From JBFMFR01 sp040752025 (GTDB taxonomy: Bacteria; Chloroflexota; Anaerolineae; Anaerolineales; UBA4823): a stretch of DNA of 64,000 bases. A model generated the notes under the pieces. That model searched no databases. It was not told the DNA's origin and saw only the letters and a list, made by a program, of their open reading frames with translations. The stretch lies in NCBI GenBank assembly GCA_040752025.1, contig JBFMFR010000003.1, positions 124,001 through 188,000 on the forward strand. Direction: 5' to 3'. This document shows positions 24,742 through 34,765 of the stretch, piece by piece. Position 1 is the first letter of the stretch, and the number at the start of each line of letters is the position of its first letter. A program made the position numbers and the translations under genes.

Positions 24742-25936
24742 CGCCAGCGATTTGTGGTCACAGCACCACGCCGAGTGGCGCGACCCGGCCCAGATTGCCA
24801 GCCAGTGGCAGGACGCTGCCCGGGTCGAGCCGCGCCTGCTGCAACACCAGGCAACCGGCGCCTGGTGGGAGGTGTTGGAATCCACCGGCGTCACCCTGCT
24901 GGTCACCCGCGAGTACGAACACCTGGCGGTCGCCATACACGTTCAGGCTGGCAAGCCCAGCCTGACTTACATGAGCGTGCCGCATCCCTCCGGGCTGGCG
25001 ATCGATACACAACGGCAGGTGGTCTACCTGGCCTCTACCCGTAACCCAAACCAGATCTACGAGCTTGCGCCGGTCAGCGGCCAGATGCCGCGTCTGGATG
25101 TGCGGACACAACCCCTGCCGCCTGAAATCGCCCGTCCCTTGCTGCCCGTGCGCTCGCGCTTCCTGCCCGGCTGCTTCTATTTGCACGACCTGGCCCTGGT
25201 AGGCGGCGTACTGCACGCTAACTCGGTGGGGCAAAACGCCGTCATCCGCTTCGACCCGGATGGCAGCGTCGAGCGCGCCTGGTGGCCGCGCTGCATCGAA
25301 ACGCGTGACGGGCCGGTCTTCGGCCAAAACCACCTGCAGCTCAACTCCATCGCCGCCGGTGTGGACCTGGCCAGTTCCTACTTCTCGGCCTCCACCGACA
25401 GGCTGTCGGCGCGCCGTCCGGGTCACCAAAATTTCCCCGTCGACCGGCGCGGGGTGATCTTCGCCGGCGACACGCGCCAGCCCATCGCCCATGGCCTCAC
25501 CCGCCCGCACTCCGCCCGGCTGCACCAGGGGAAGCTGTGGGTAGATAACAGCGGCTACGGCGAATTGGGCTTCATCGAAGCCGGCCAGTTTGCGCCTCTG
25601 GCGCGCCTGCCCGGCTGGACGCGCGGCCTGCGCCTGCACGGAGAATTCGCTTTTGTGGGCACTTCACGAGTTTTGCCTCGCTTCCAGCAATACGCCCCCG
25701 GCCTGGACCTGGACAGCAGCCAGTGCGCCCTGCACGCCGTCGACCTGCATTCTGGAGAAGTGCTCGGCAGCCTGACCTGGCCTTACGGCAACCAGATCTT
25801 CGCCATCGAGCTGGCGCCCGGCAGCATGACGACCGGCTTCCCGTTTCAAATAGGCACAAAAGGCGCCGCCAGCCGGACGAAAACGCTCTTCTATACCTTT
25901 CTACCCTCCAACTACGAAAAGGATCTACACGCATGA
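24719..25936 (+). CDS. TIGR03032/DUF4915-like beta-propeller protein
   Basis: The 405-residue protein resembles the TIGR03032 (DUF4915) family: an N-terminal WWEVLESTGVTLLVTREYEHL block, then repeats such as VPHPSGLAIDTQRQVVYLASTRNPNQIYEL, FYLHDLALVGGVLHANSVG, RHPG-type and PHSARLHQGKLWVDNSGYGEL segments, consistent with a beta-propeller. The molecular role of this family is not established. Its start overlaps the GT2 gene by 23 nt and its stop overlaps the sulfotransferase start by 4 nt. Linkage to a sulfotransferase and glycosyltransferases suggests it acts on or senses a glycan. Confidence 0.75.
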   Translation: MSKPRQGNASDLWSQHHAEWRDPAQIASQWQDAARVEPRLLQHQATGAWWEVLESTGVTLLVTREYEHLAVAIHVQAGKPSLTYMSVPHPSGLAIDTQRQVVYLASTRNPNQIYELAPVSGQMPRLDVRTQPLPPEIARPLLPVRSRFLPGCFYLHDLALVGGVLHANSVGQNAVIRFDPDGSVERAWWPRCIETRDGPVFGQNHLQLNSIAAGVDLASSYFSASTDRLSARRPGHQNFPVDRRGVIFAGDTRQPIAHGLTRPHSARLHQGKLWVDNSGYGELGFIEAGQFAPLARLPGWTRGLRLHGEFAFVGTSRVLPRFQQYAPGLDLDSSQCALHAVDLHSGEVLGSLTWPYGNQIFAIELAPGSMTTGFPFQIGTKGAASRTKTLFYTFLPSNYEKDLHA

Positions 25937-26862
25937 ATCCAGATTTCCGTTTGCTGATGCTCAGCGCCATGTACGAAAACGGCGGGAACACCACCCACCG
26001 ATTCCTGGACGGACATCCGCAGATGTTCGTCTATCCTTTCGAGTCGCAAATCGGCACTCGCCTGGTGATCGACCACATCTCGTCCATGTATCCCGTCAAA
26101 TACCGCTGGCCGGTTTTTGCCCTGGAAACCAGCCCCGCCCAGGATTATAAGGCCATCATCGACGAAGAGTGCAAGGTGCGGGCGCGCACGCCCCAGGTGA
26201 GCAAATTCCGCCACATGCCCTTCGATTTCTCCGACCAGGAGCGCCAGCAAATCTATGAGAGCAAGATCGCCGCGTGGGGCAAATCACGCCCCAACAACGT
26301 GACCGCCTTCTTCCAGGCGACCTTCGAAGCCTGGAAGGATTACCGCCGCACGAGCGAGCAAAGCGTTTACGTGGGCTACAGCCCGATCATCGTGGTCGAC
26401 GCCGACAAAATCCTGGCCGACCTGCCCGAGGCGCACGTGCTGCACGTGGTACGCAACCCCTGGTCGGCTTACGCTGACACGAAAAAGCGCCCGGTGCCGC
26501 TCTCGCTGGCGCATTACATGCTGGGCTGGACGATGAACCAGTACTTCGCCCTGTATTTCCAGAGCCTGTACCCGCAGCGGGTGCACATCGTGCGCGCCGA
26601 AGACGTGATGGCGGACCCCTACGAAACGCTGGGGGCCATCTGCCAGAAAATCGGCCTGGAGCCGGCCGAGTCGCTGCGCCAGCCAACCTGGAACGGCGCG
26701 GCCCTGGAAGAAGTCTACCCATGGGGCACGCTGCGCAAAGTCACTCCGCAGGCCAACCGCGCCACTGCCGAAGAACTTTCCGACCAGGAACGCCAGCAGA
26801 TCCGTGAGTACACCTGGCAGTACCTGGACGCCTTCGACTACCGGAATTACCTGGCCGGATGA
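25933..26862 (+). CDS. Sulfotransferase family protein
   Basis: The 309-residue protein starts MNPDFRLLMLSAMYENGGNT, matching the PAPS 5'-phosphosulfate loop position of bacterial sulfotransferases, here in an unusual form (NGGNTTHRFLDGHPQ). The 3'-phosphate-binding region is LHVVRNPWSAYADT, followed by VHIVRAEDVMADPYETLGAIC. I chose the ATG at 25933, which overlaps the previous stop (ATGA); a longer frame from 25723 only runs through the previous gene. It probably adds sulfate to the glycan made by this locus or to a lipid. Confidence 0.8.
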   Translation: MNPDFRLLMLSAMYENGGNTTHRFLDGHPQMFVYPFESQIGTRLVIDHISSMYPVKYRWPVFALETSPAQDYKAIIDEECKVRARTPQVSKFRHMPFDFSDQERQQIYESKIAAWGKSRPNNVTAFFQATFEAWKDYRRTSEQSVYVGYSPIIVVDADKILADLPEAHVLHVVRNPWSAYADTKKRPVPLSLAHYMLGWTMNQYFALYFQSLYPQRVHIVRAEDVMADPYETLGAICQKIGLEPAESLRQPTWNGAALEEVYPWGTLRKVTPQANRATAEELSDQERQQIREYTWQYLDAFDYRNYLAG

Positions 26863-27830
26863 AAAAGACGATCCTCACCGGGGCAGCAGGCTTTATTGGG
26901 GCAAACCTGGCGCGCCGCTTGCTGCAAGAAGGCCACCAGCTTCACCTGCTGCTGCGCCCCGGCGATTCGCAGTGGCGCTTGCAGGATATCCTGAAGGATG
27001 CGCAGGTGCACATGCTCGATCTGAGCGAGGCGCCGGCCGTATCCAGCGCGGTGGAGCACATCCGGCCTGAATACATCTTCCACCTGGCCGCCTACGGGGC
27101 GTATTCCTCTCAGGCCGACCTGCCGCGCATGATCGCTGCCAACATCTCCGGCACGGCCAACTTGCTGGAAGCCTGCCTGAGAACTGGCTTCGCCGCCTTC
27201 GTCAACACCGGCTCGTCTTCGGAGTACGGCTTCAAAGACCACGCCCCAGCCGAAAACGAGTGGATCGAGCCCAACAGCCATTACGCCGTGACCAAGGCCG
27301 CCGCCACCCTGTACTGCCGCTTCACCGCCCAGAAGCACCACCTGCACATCCCCACCCTGCGGCTGTACTCCGTCTACGGCCCCTACGAAGAGCCCACCCG
27401 ATTGATCCCTACCCTGATCGTGCGCGGCCTGCAGAACCAACTGCCGCCGCTGGTCAATCCCGAGATCCAGCGCGACTACGTTTACATCGAGGATGTGGTC
27501 GATGCCTACCTGCTGGCTGCCGATACTCCTCACCAGGAGCCCGGCGCAGTATATAACGTCGGCACAGGCCGCGCCACCTCCCTACGAGAAGTGGTCGAGG
27601 TAGCGCGCCGTATCCTGAAGGTTACCGCTGTGCCCGAGTGGGGCTCGATGCTCGATCGCGCCTGGGATACTTCGATCTGGGTGGCGGATAACCGGGCCCT
27701 TCAAAAAGCACTGGGCTGGCAGCCTCGTTACGATTTCGTCCTCGGGTTTCAATCAACGATGGAATGGTTGCAGGGAACATCTGGACGACTGCAGTTCTAC
27801 CAATCTAACCTTGGCAGATTACCATCCTGA
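26859..27830 (+). CDS. NAD-dependent epimerase/dehydratase (extended SDR)
   Basis: The 323-residue protein has the Rossmann motif TGAAGFIGANLARR at the N-terminus, a substrate-side NTGSSSEYG segment, the catalytic YAVTK near residue 140 and the usual RDYVYIEDVVDAYL block. These indicate a nucleotide-sugar epimerase, dehydratase or reductase. It overlaps the sulfotransferase by 4 nt. The exact sugar cannot be read from the sequence. Confidence 0.88.
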   Translation: MKKTILTGAAGFIGANLARRLLQEGHQLHLLLRPGDSQWRLQDILKDAQVHMLDLSEAPAVSSAVEHIRPEYIFHLAAYGAYSSQADLPRMIAANISGTANLLEACLRTGFAAFVNTGSSSEYGFKDHAPAENEWIEPNSHYAVTKAAATLYCRFTAQKHHLHIPTLRLYSVYGPYEEPTRLIPTLIVRGLQNQLPPLVNPEIQRDYVYIEDVVDAYLLAADTPHQEPGAVYNVGTGRATSLREVVEVARRILKVTAVPEWGSMLDRAWDTSIWVADNRALQKALGWQPRYDFVLGFQSTMEWLQGTSGRLQFYQSNLGRLPS

Positions 27831-27864
27831 AGTTACCAGATTCTAAGGTTGTCAGACTACTGGC

Positions 27865-29508
27865 ATGACGAGAATCTACACATCTATCGCCAATATCGCA
27901 ATCTTCAACCCACACCAGACAAACCGCTGGCAAATTGGTTTGATCCTGATCCTCGGGCTATTGCTGCGACTGGGCGGCATTCAACATGGCCTACCTTATG
28001 TTTATGATCCCGATGAGCCCATCTTCATGTGGTATGCAGAACAAATTGTGGTGAACAAAGACCTGAATCCACATTGGTTCGGTCACCCAGGCTCGACAAC
28101 GATCTATCTTTTAGCCATTCTCTATGCCAGCATCTTCATCATCGGCTATCTAGCGGGCAATTTCCAAACCACATGGGACTTGCGCCTGTTTTGCGACCAG
28201 GATCCGACCCTTATCTATTTGCTCAGTCGCGGCACAATGCTGGTTTTTGGCGTCGTTACAGTTCTGCTGGTATTTCTGCTGGCGCGGCGCCTGTTTTCTC
28301 ACAATACAGCTCTTCTCGCTGCGGGGATACTGGCAATCACACCCTTGCACGTTCATTACTCTAAATTTGTCCGCACAGATATTCAAGCCACTTTCTGGGT
28401 AGTGTTGGCTTTCTGGTTCTGCCTCAACATTGTGGAAAAAGGTTGCTGGCGCGATTATCTACTCGCAGGAGCAATGACTGGAATCGCCACAGCTACCAAA
28501 TATCCAGCGGCTTTGATCTTCGCATCGATAATCATCGCGCATTTACTGATCAGAAATTGGGATCCATCTCACCAAATAAAGCTAATATCCAGTGGGTTGG
28601 CAAGCTTTGCCGCCATGTTTGCCAGCTCACCATACCTTTTCCTGGACTATCGCACCACCCTGAGCAATATCTCAGATGAAATAATTTTCCATCCTCTCGC
28701 TGCGGAGAGAAACACACAATTCTTCAAGAATCTGGTGTGGTATCTACAGGTTCCCTTAGCGAAATCTTTCACCTGGATCGGTCTGATCCTGATTGGAACA
28801 GGGATCATCCTCTGCTTTCGACAAAGACAAAAAAGTGGATACCTTCTCGCCTCTTTCCCGATAATTTTCTTGCTGTTTATCTCATCCAATAAACTCTATT
28901 GGGAAAGATGGGTAATCATTGCATTACCCTTTCTAAGCACTTTGTTAGCTTATGCAGCTACAGAGACAGTACAATGGATTAGCCAACGCTGGAGATCTAT
29001 GCCCTCTGGCTGGGTATATGCAGCCTGGTTATTGATCATAATCATCCCACTCTTCGTCTCCAGCTTGAAAGATAGTGTGACCCTGGCAACTCCTGATACC
29101 CGCACGCTCGCCGCCGAATGGATTCTGAACAATATTCCCCCTGGAAGTAATCTTGCTGTCGAGTGGTATTCCCCCTCATTACCTAAAGAAGCATTCAACT
29201 ACTTTTATATCAATGATTTGGGGAACCTGGTGCGCTTCGATCCCCAAAATTACTATAAAAAACTGTATACGCCTTATGGGAAACTTGGAGATATCAATGA
29301 TCTCCAATCAATTCAGGATCAAGACATTGCTTTCATCGTGATGAGCAACCTTTATGATCGCTACCTGTTAACGCCAAAAAGCCATCCCGAAATCATTGAA
29401 AAATATGAGGCTATAATGGAACTCGGAAAGCTGGTCTTCAGCGCTCGACCAGAGCCATGGAAAACACAAGGTGTCACGATTCGCATCTACCAAGTTAAAA
29501 CCAGATAA
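27865..29508 (+). CDS. GT39/ArnT-like membrane glycosyltransferase
   Basis: The 547-residue protein has 10 or more hydrophobic segments. A first extracytoplasmic loop has the GT-C acidic motif (YVYDPDEPIFM), and a later segment has MLVFGVVTVLLVFLLARRLF and ITPLHVHYSKFVRTDIQ, characteristic of the PMT/ArnT superfamily. Such enzymes use lipid-linked sugars on the outer face of the membrane. The gene is visibly poorer in GC than the epimerase gene before it and has a 34-nt non-coding gap upstream, a possible insertion boundary. Confidence 0.8.
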   Translation: MTRIYTSIANIAIFNPHQTNRWQIGLILILGLLLRLGGIQHGLPYVYDPDEPIFMWYAEQIVVNKDLNPHWFGHPGSTTIYLLAILYASIFIIGYLAGNFQTTWDLRLFCDQDPTLIYLLSRGTMLVFGVVTVLLVFLLARRLFSHNTALLAAGILAITPLHVHYSKFVRTDIQATFWVVLAFWFCLNIVEKGCWRDYLLAGAMTGIATATKYPAALIFASIIIAHLLIRNWDPSHQIKLISSGLASFAAMFASSPYLFLDYRTTLSNISDEIIFHPLAAERNTQFFKNLVWYLQVPLAKSFTWIGLILIGTGIILCFRQRQKSGYLLASFPIIFLLFISSNKLYWERWVIIALPFLSTLLAYAATETVQWISQRWRSMPSGWVYAAWLLIIIIPLFVSSLKDSVTLATPDTRTLAAEWILNNIPPGSNLAVEWYSPSLPKEAFNYFYINDLGNLVRFDPQNYYKKLYTPYGKLGDINDLQSIQDQDIAFIVMSNLYDRYLLTPKSHPEIIEKYEAIMELGKLVFSARPEPWKTQGVTIRIYQVKTR

Positions 29509-30730
29509 TCAAACGTGGCGAAAGCGCCTCAGGAGGTATTCGCGCGATCTTAGCCAGGCTCCACTGCGAACGAGCGGGCGTACTGCCTGGTCTACAATAC
29601 CCGCGTTCCTCAGGAATGTAATTATCAAAAGGCAGAAAAGTGCGCTTTCATCGTTAATCCACCAGCACGAGGATCACCAGTCCATCATTTTCGCCCCCAG
29701 TGTCGATTGGGAGATTCCATTGTTCCAACGCCCGCAGCACCTAGCCCTAGCCCTGGCCCGCCAGGGAGCCCTGGTACTCTACCTGCAATCGCGTTTTAGC
29801 TTATTCGAAAGGCAATTTCGCAAACTTGCAGAGCGCACGTATTTGTGCAATCTGCCTCCGGCAGCATGCGCGGATATCCCATCGCCAACAGTCTACTGCC
29901 TAAGCTGGAACAGCGAGTATATCCAAAGTTTCAAGTCGCCGCGAATCCTGTATGATTACATCGATGAAATCGCAGTCTTTGACGGCGAAAGGCAACAAAT
30001 CGCCCAGGGGCATGCACAACTACTCGAAAAAGCTGACATCATCACAGTGACAGCAACACGCCTTTACAAGCAAATCCAATCACTACGCCCTGATGCCATC
30101 CTATGCCCAAACGCGGTTGATTATCCACATTTTGCCCGCGCCCGGAGCCGCGAGCAAATTCCTCCGCCCAATGATTTAGCACCGATTCTGGCAACTGGAA
30201 AGCCGATCGTCGGCTATTATGGCGCCCTGGCGCGCTGGTTAGATTACGAATTGCTCACCCAAGTAGCCAACCTGAAGCCAGATTACTTCTTCGTCCTGAT
30301 CGGACCTGATCATGATGGCACCCTCCACGGACAGCCGCTTTTCCAACTATCCAATGTGCGCTGGTTAGGCACCAAAACCTACGAAGCACTGCCAGATTAC
30401 CTACACTACTGGGATATTGCTATCATCCCTTTTATCTTAAATGAGATCACCCACGCTACTTCCCCGCTGAAATTGTTCGAATACATGGCCAGTGGGAAAC
30501 CAGTCGTCATCACCCCAATGCAAGAAAGTATGTCTTATCCCAATGTACTGGTTGGCGCCACACCCCAGGAGTTTGCACATCAATTAGATCAGGCCATGCT
30601 TTTACGATCTAATAAAGAATATCTAGGCGTGATCGATCTTGTAGCGAGAGAAAATACCTGGGATGTCCGAGCCGCCCAGCTTATGCAGGCTCTAAGCGCA
30701 AGTCGAACTCAATCCCAAACGCCAAAATGA
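29471..30730 (+). CDS. Glycosyltransferase (GT-B fold, GT4/GT1-like)
   Basis: The 419-residue protein is a cytoplasmic GT-B transferase. Residues around 70-90 read FAPSVDWEIPLFQRPQHLAL, and the nucleotide-sugar side includes IIPFILNEITHATSPLKLFEYMASGKPVV. It is related to the middle domain of the 1139-residue protein at 38763, which has the same WDFRFQRPQQIARLL opening. The GTG start at 29471 overlaps the previous gene by 38 nt; a later start inside the basic N-terminus is possible. Confidence 0.8.
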   Translation: MSRFASTKLKPDNQTWRKRLRRYSRDLSQAPLRTSGRTAWSTIPAFLRNVIIKRQKSALSSLIHQHEDHQSIIFAPSVDWEIPLFQRPQHLALALARQGALVLYLQSRFSLFERQFRKLAERTYLCNLPPAACADIPSPTVYCLSWNSEYIQSFKSPRILYDYIDEIAVFDGERQQIAQGHAQLLEKADIITVTATRLYKQIQSLRPDAILCPNAVDYPHFARARSREQIPPPNDLAPILATGKPIVGYYGALARWLDYELLTQVANLKPDYFFVLIGPDHDGTLHGQPLFQLSNVRWLGTKTYEALPDYLHYWDIAIIPFILNEITHATSPLKLFEYMASGKPVVITPMQESMSYPNVLVGATPQEFAHQLDQAMLLRSNKEYLGVIDLVARENTWDVRAAQLMQALSASRTQSQTPK

Positions 30731-33700
30731 TAACTGAAAACAACCAGCGGGATTCAAGGCGTATCGAATGGGTGGATATCTTCAAAGGGATCACCATCGT
30801 ACTGATCGTCCTGGGCCATGCCGCATCCACCTACACGGCTTACTTCTACCTCTTCCACGTCCCGGCTTTCTTCTTCATCTCGGGGTTTGTAACCGACCTC
30901 GAAAAAGACCCCTTCCTGAAGTTCCTCTGGAAGCGCTTCAGGCAGTTGATCATCCCCTATCTCAGCATCAACCTGCTCTTCATCCTGTTCGGCTACCTGG
31001 TCACCCTGCTGGGATGGGACCGGGTTCTGCTGTCCTCTCCCATCCATACCGCCATACTGCCCAGCCTGCTGAGAGACCTGCTTCTGAGAGCCAGCAGCAT
31101 CGATCTTGGGGGAGCGACCTGGTTCCTGATCGTGCTCTTCACTGCCTCGATCCTGGCCAAGCTGATCCACTCTCTGGCTGGTCGGCTTCCCAGTTCAAAC
31201 GCCAACCTGCGCTTCTGGCTCTTGTTTGCACTCTCCATCCTGGCGATCGCCTTTGGCTACAGGCTGTACAACACTCACACAACCTACCCACTCCTGCTGG
31301 ATCTCAGCTTCAACGCTTTGTTCTTCTTCTCCACAGGCATCCTCTTCCGGCGATACGCCTTGTTCGAAAAGTCGCAGCGCCTGACACCTGTGCTCCTGCC
31401 TATCGCTCTGATCTTGATGTACTACTTCGTCAAGGTCAATTGGGCTCCTATGAACTGGCCTACGCGCGCCTTCACCCCCAGCCCCATCCCGAATGTGCTC
31501 TCTTCCCTGGCAGGCATTTACCTGACCTACCTTGCCTCTCGCATCCTGTTGCTCAACAAATACACCAGGCTGACGGGCATCTACATCGGCATGCGCACGC
31601 TTTCCATCCTGGTCTTCCACTTCTTCACCATGAAGCTGGTCTTCATCCTCTTCTATGCGCTCAAGATTGTCCCTGGCAGCCAGGTGCAACAACTGGTCCC
31701 GCCGGGCGGCAACACCTATTGGCTGCCCCTGTCTGCACTGTCTATCTACCTGGCCCTGGGCATCGATTACTTGATCAGGAAACAGGCTCTTGCCAGTTTC
31801 TTCCTCTTGGGGGTAACCCCTTCCCAACCTCTGGGCGCCGTCGCCCGCAGCGCTCTGAATGACGTCTTTGACTCTGGCATCAAAGAGAGCCTGGCTATTG
31901 TGATCGTGACAGGGATCTTTCTCATCATCTATGCGCAGCAAGCCTTCACAGGCTTCTTCATGGGCGAAGATTTCGCCTGGTATTCGATCTATCTGAAAGC
32001 CAGCGGCAATCCTCTGCGCGCCATGTTTACATCCTATGGGCCATTCTTCCGCCCCGCGATTATCGGCTGGGCTACGCTTTCAGCAACTTTACTGCCCTGG
32101 GATGCCGCATTACAGCACTTCCGAAATTTTGCTTTCACGCTGGTAAATATTTTCCTCCTGCACCAGATATTGCTCTTGCTCGTTCGCTCCCGGGCTGCCA
32201 GGATGCTGGGGATAACCCTGTTCGTGCTTACAAAAATTCACCTGACTGTCATCGGTTGGATTGGGATCGTAGATCAAAACTATACTTTATTGCATGCTCT
32301 GGGAACGATCTTATTTATCATCCGTTATCTACAAAAAAACAAAAAAATAGATTATGCTTTGGCACTGATCTTTTTCGCGCTGACAATCAGTTCCAGAGAT
32401 TACAGTTTTATCTTTGCACTGGTTGTCATTACACTTTTCCTGCTCTACCAGTTTGAAAACCAGGCTCGTTTCGAAAATTCGAAGAGCTTGTGGTTGCAGA
32501 TTTCGCCGTTCCTGGCTTTATTAGTTGTCTACTTCATCGCCCGCATTTCTGTGCTAGGGCTGTCACAGATCAGCGCCACGCAAAACCCCAACTCGGAATA
32601 TGCCATCCAATTGAATCCGGGACTTATTTTCAGGAACAGTGTGGTTTTCCTGGGAAATCTATTCAACTTATCGCTTTCCCAGTTCTTCCCGGCCTATAAA
32701 GGCATTATCCAGATGCGCATGGGCTACGGAGATCTGTCCACTCTCTTCACGGATAGCGCCAGCGTCAATATCGCTTACCAGGCAATTGTGCTGTCGGGCG
32801 GTCTGATTTTGCTCGGAATCACAACCTATCTTCTCATCAAGCAACGCAAATGGGCTCTCTTTGGCCTGGTATGGGGAATTGTGATGATTGCCCCAACGCT
32901 AGTCATTGGGATCAATGTGGCTTATTATGCCTACGAATCCATAGCTGCGCTGGCGATCCTATTAGCTGTTGCGCTAGATCAGGAATTTCGCCAGCAGATG
33001 GCATTCCGGAACGCCTGGATCGCCTTACTGCTGGTGATCGGCCTGAATGGCGCGGTGCACAACCAACATATCGAAGTATATGCGTGGCGATGGGTGGCAG
33101 ATGTGGCCCAGAACATCAATGAGCAAATCTTCTTGCCCAACCGCTACAAACGCATCGACTCATTGACCATTCTGACTCCCGATCAGGAACAAGCAGATTT
33201 TACCCGCTATGTCATCGCCCCCCAAGATAACCAACCCATGCTCAGAGCGCTGCTGAGCTCAAAGCCAATAGATCTGCGCATCAAGCCTATCGACCAGGCA
33301 ACTCTTAAGGATCAAAATCCAGGGCCTAGAGCACTGGTATTCGAAATGCAGGAAAATTACAAATTCCGCAAGTTGCATACAATTGCGAAAGAAAGTTGCA
33401 CATCTTTCGAGGAAAGCACAGCAGGTCTGCGGGAGACCTGGATACACAATACCAACACCTCTCTCCAAGTCAACACGGATGCCAGTTATACGTCCGATGG
33501 CGTGCGATCGATCCAGGTAGATGTACAATCAACAGGAGTAGCCGACATCCATTATGGCGGCGTCGAAATCGATTGGCCACAATCGTCTGGAGCGATTTTT
33601 GATTTTTGGATAGATCAACCTCAAAACCTGAAATCTATCTACATTTACATGATGGATCAATATGGCAAACCAGTTCAGGCCTGGGTAAACAACAAACCGG

Positions 33701-33894
33701 CTGCTTCGCTGCCAGCCAACCAAAGGATTTCATTGTCGTTCATCCCTACACAAAATACAGAGCCTGATTTTACCTGGCAATCTTTTGAATCCTCCGAAGA
33801 AATCGCCTCGTTGCAAATCATCATGAGTGTCAAAGAGGGCGATCAGGTGACTTTCTTCATTGACCAGCTCTGCCACATAGCGAGTAAACCGTAG
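30727..33894 (+). CDS. Acyltransferase-3 fused to a GT-C-like membrane module and a beta-rich tail
   Basis: The 1055-residue protein appears composite. Residues 1-345 are an acyltransferase-3/NeuO-like O-acetylase with RRIEWVDIFKGITIVLIVLGH and about 10 membrane segments. From about 385 a second multi-span module begins (FMGEDFAWYSIYLKASGNPL), resembling GT-C glycosyltransferase-like proteins. After about 880 a soluble beta-rich tail resembles a carbohydrate-binding module. Base composition breaks inside the gene: 31561-31620 has 35/60 G+C, 32281-32340 only 19/60. This argues for recombination joining two genes. The start overlaps the previous stop by 4 nt. It probably O-acetylates and processes the surface glycan. 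Confidence 0.72.
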   Translation: MITENNQRDSRRIEWVDIFKGITIVLIVLGHAASTYTAYFYLFHVPAFFFISGFVTDLEKDPFLKFLWKRFRQLIIPYLSINLLFILFGYLVTLLGWDRVLLSSPIHTAILPSLLRDLLLRASSIDLGGATWFLIVLFTASILAKLIHSLAGRLPSSNANLRFWLLFALSILAIAFGYRLYNTHTTYPLLLDLSFNALFFFSTGILFRRYALFEKSQRLTPVLLPIALILMYYFVKVNWAPMNWPTRAFTPSPIPNVLSSLAGIYLTYLASRILLLNKYTRLTGIYIGMRTLSILVFHFFTMKLVFILFYALKIVPGSQVQQLVPPGGNTYWLPLSALSIYLALGIDYLIRKQALASFFLLGVTPSQPLGAVARSALNDVFDSGIKESLAIVIVTGIFLIIYAQQAFTGFFMGEDFAWYSIYLKASGNPLRAMFTSYGPFFRPAIIGWATLSATLLPWDAALQHFRNFAFTLVNIFLLHQILLLLVRSRAARMLGITLFVLTKIHLTVIGWIGIVDQNYTLLHALGTILFIIRYLQKNKKIDYALALIFFALTISSRDYSFIFALVVITLFLLYQFENQARFENSKSLWLQISPFLALLVVYFIARISVLGLSQISATQNPNSEYAIQLNPGLIFRNSVVFLGNLFNLSLSQFFPAYKGIIQMRMGYGDLSTLFTDSASVNIAYQAIVLSGGLILLGITTYLLIKQRKWALFGLVWGIVMIAPTLVIGINVAYYAYESIAALAILLAVALDQEFRQQMAFRNAWIALLLVIGLNGAVHNQHIEVYAWRWVADVAQNINEQIFLPNRYKRIDSLTILTPDQEQADFTRYVIAPQDNQPMLRALLSSKPIDLRIKPIDQATLKDQNPGPRALVFEMQENYKFRKLHTIAKESCTSFEESTAGLRETWIHNTNTSLQVNTDASYTSDGVRSIQVDVQSTGVADIHYGGVEIDWPQSSGAIFDFWIDQPQNLKSIYIYMMDQYGKPVQAWVNNKPAASLPANQRISLSFIPTQNTEPDFTWQSFESSEEIASLQIIMSVKEGDQVTFFIDQLCHIASKP

Positions 33895-33927
33895 TTTCAG
33901 ACAGGCAATCTGTTGGTGGCACCGTTT

Positions 33928-34764
33928 ATGCAAACTTTGCTTACTTACGCCAGAGAGATTATCAACTTGCCCGCTGTCATCCAGGACCTCGGCAAACACC
34001 GCGAACTGATCTGGAGCCTGACCCGGCGCGATTTTCTTTCGCGCTTTCGAGGTTCGCTTGGGGGAATATTCTGGTCAATCTTACAGCCATTCTTCATGAT
34101 GATCATCTATACGCTGGTTTTTTCCAGCTTCCTTCAAGTAAGATTTGGTATTAGCGATTCGCCTTATGCCTTCGCTGTTTACCTTCTCTGCGGCCTGCTT
34201 CCGTGGACCGCTTTCTCAGAATCCGTCACCATGTCAACAGGCTTGATACGTGGGAACACCAACCTAGTGAAGAGAGTGGTCTTCCCATTGCAAATATTGC
34301 CTGTGACAATGGTCCTGGTCAGCTTGCTCCAGCAAATGATCGGACTGATCTTGTTGCTACCACTGGCCTGGTGGGTTACTGGTAACCTAAACTGGACACT
34401 TCTCCTCATCCCATTTGTACTTATCATCCAAACTTTGTTATACATTGGCGTAAGCTGGTTTTGGGCCAGTCTCTCGGTCTATTTGGTCGACTTGAAGCAA
34501 ATCACCCCCCTTCTAATAACTGTGGGCATGTTCCTGACACCGATTTTCTATCCCGCAGAAATCGTACCAGAATGGGCCAGGTTTGCAGTGATATCATTAA
34601 ACCCCCTAGCCAGCCTGATCAATATCTACCGCCAAATTATCCTGGAAGGCACTTTCCCGGATGGCTATAAGTTATTCTCAATTGTTGTCACCAGCCTGGT
34701 GGTGTTTTTAGCTGGTTCGTTTTGGTTCCAACACACCAAAAAGGGCTTCGCCGATATCCTGTGA
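33928..34764 (+). CDS. wzm: Polysaccharide ABC transporter permease (Wzm type)
   Basis: The 278-residue protein has about six membrane segments and the ABC-2 polysaccharide-export signature: LIWSLTRRDFLSRFRGSLGG near the N-terminus, YLLCGLLPWTAFSESV, and FLTPIFYPAEIVPEWAR near the C-terminus. It pairs with the ATPase encoded 2 nt downstream to export a lipid-linked glycan across the inner membrane. I use the ATG at 33928; in-frame TTG and GTG codons lie 12-15 nt upstream. Confidence 0.92.
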   Translation: MQTLLTYAREIINLPAVIQDLGKHRELIWSLTRRDFLSRFRGSLGGIFWSILQPFFMMIIYTLVFSSFLQVRFGISDSPYAFAVYLLCGLLPWTAFSESVTMSTGLIRGNTNLVKRVVFPLQILPVTMVLVSLLQQMIGLILLLPLAWWVTGNLNWTLLLIPFVLIIQTLLYIGVSWFWASLSVYLVDLKQITPLLITVGMFLTPIFYPAEIVPEWARFAVISLNPLASLINIYRQIILEGTFPDGYKLFSIVVTSLVVFLAGSFWFQHTKKGFADIL

Positions 34765-34765
34765 T

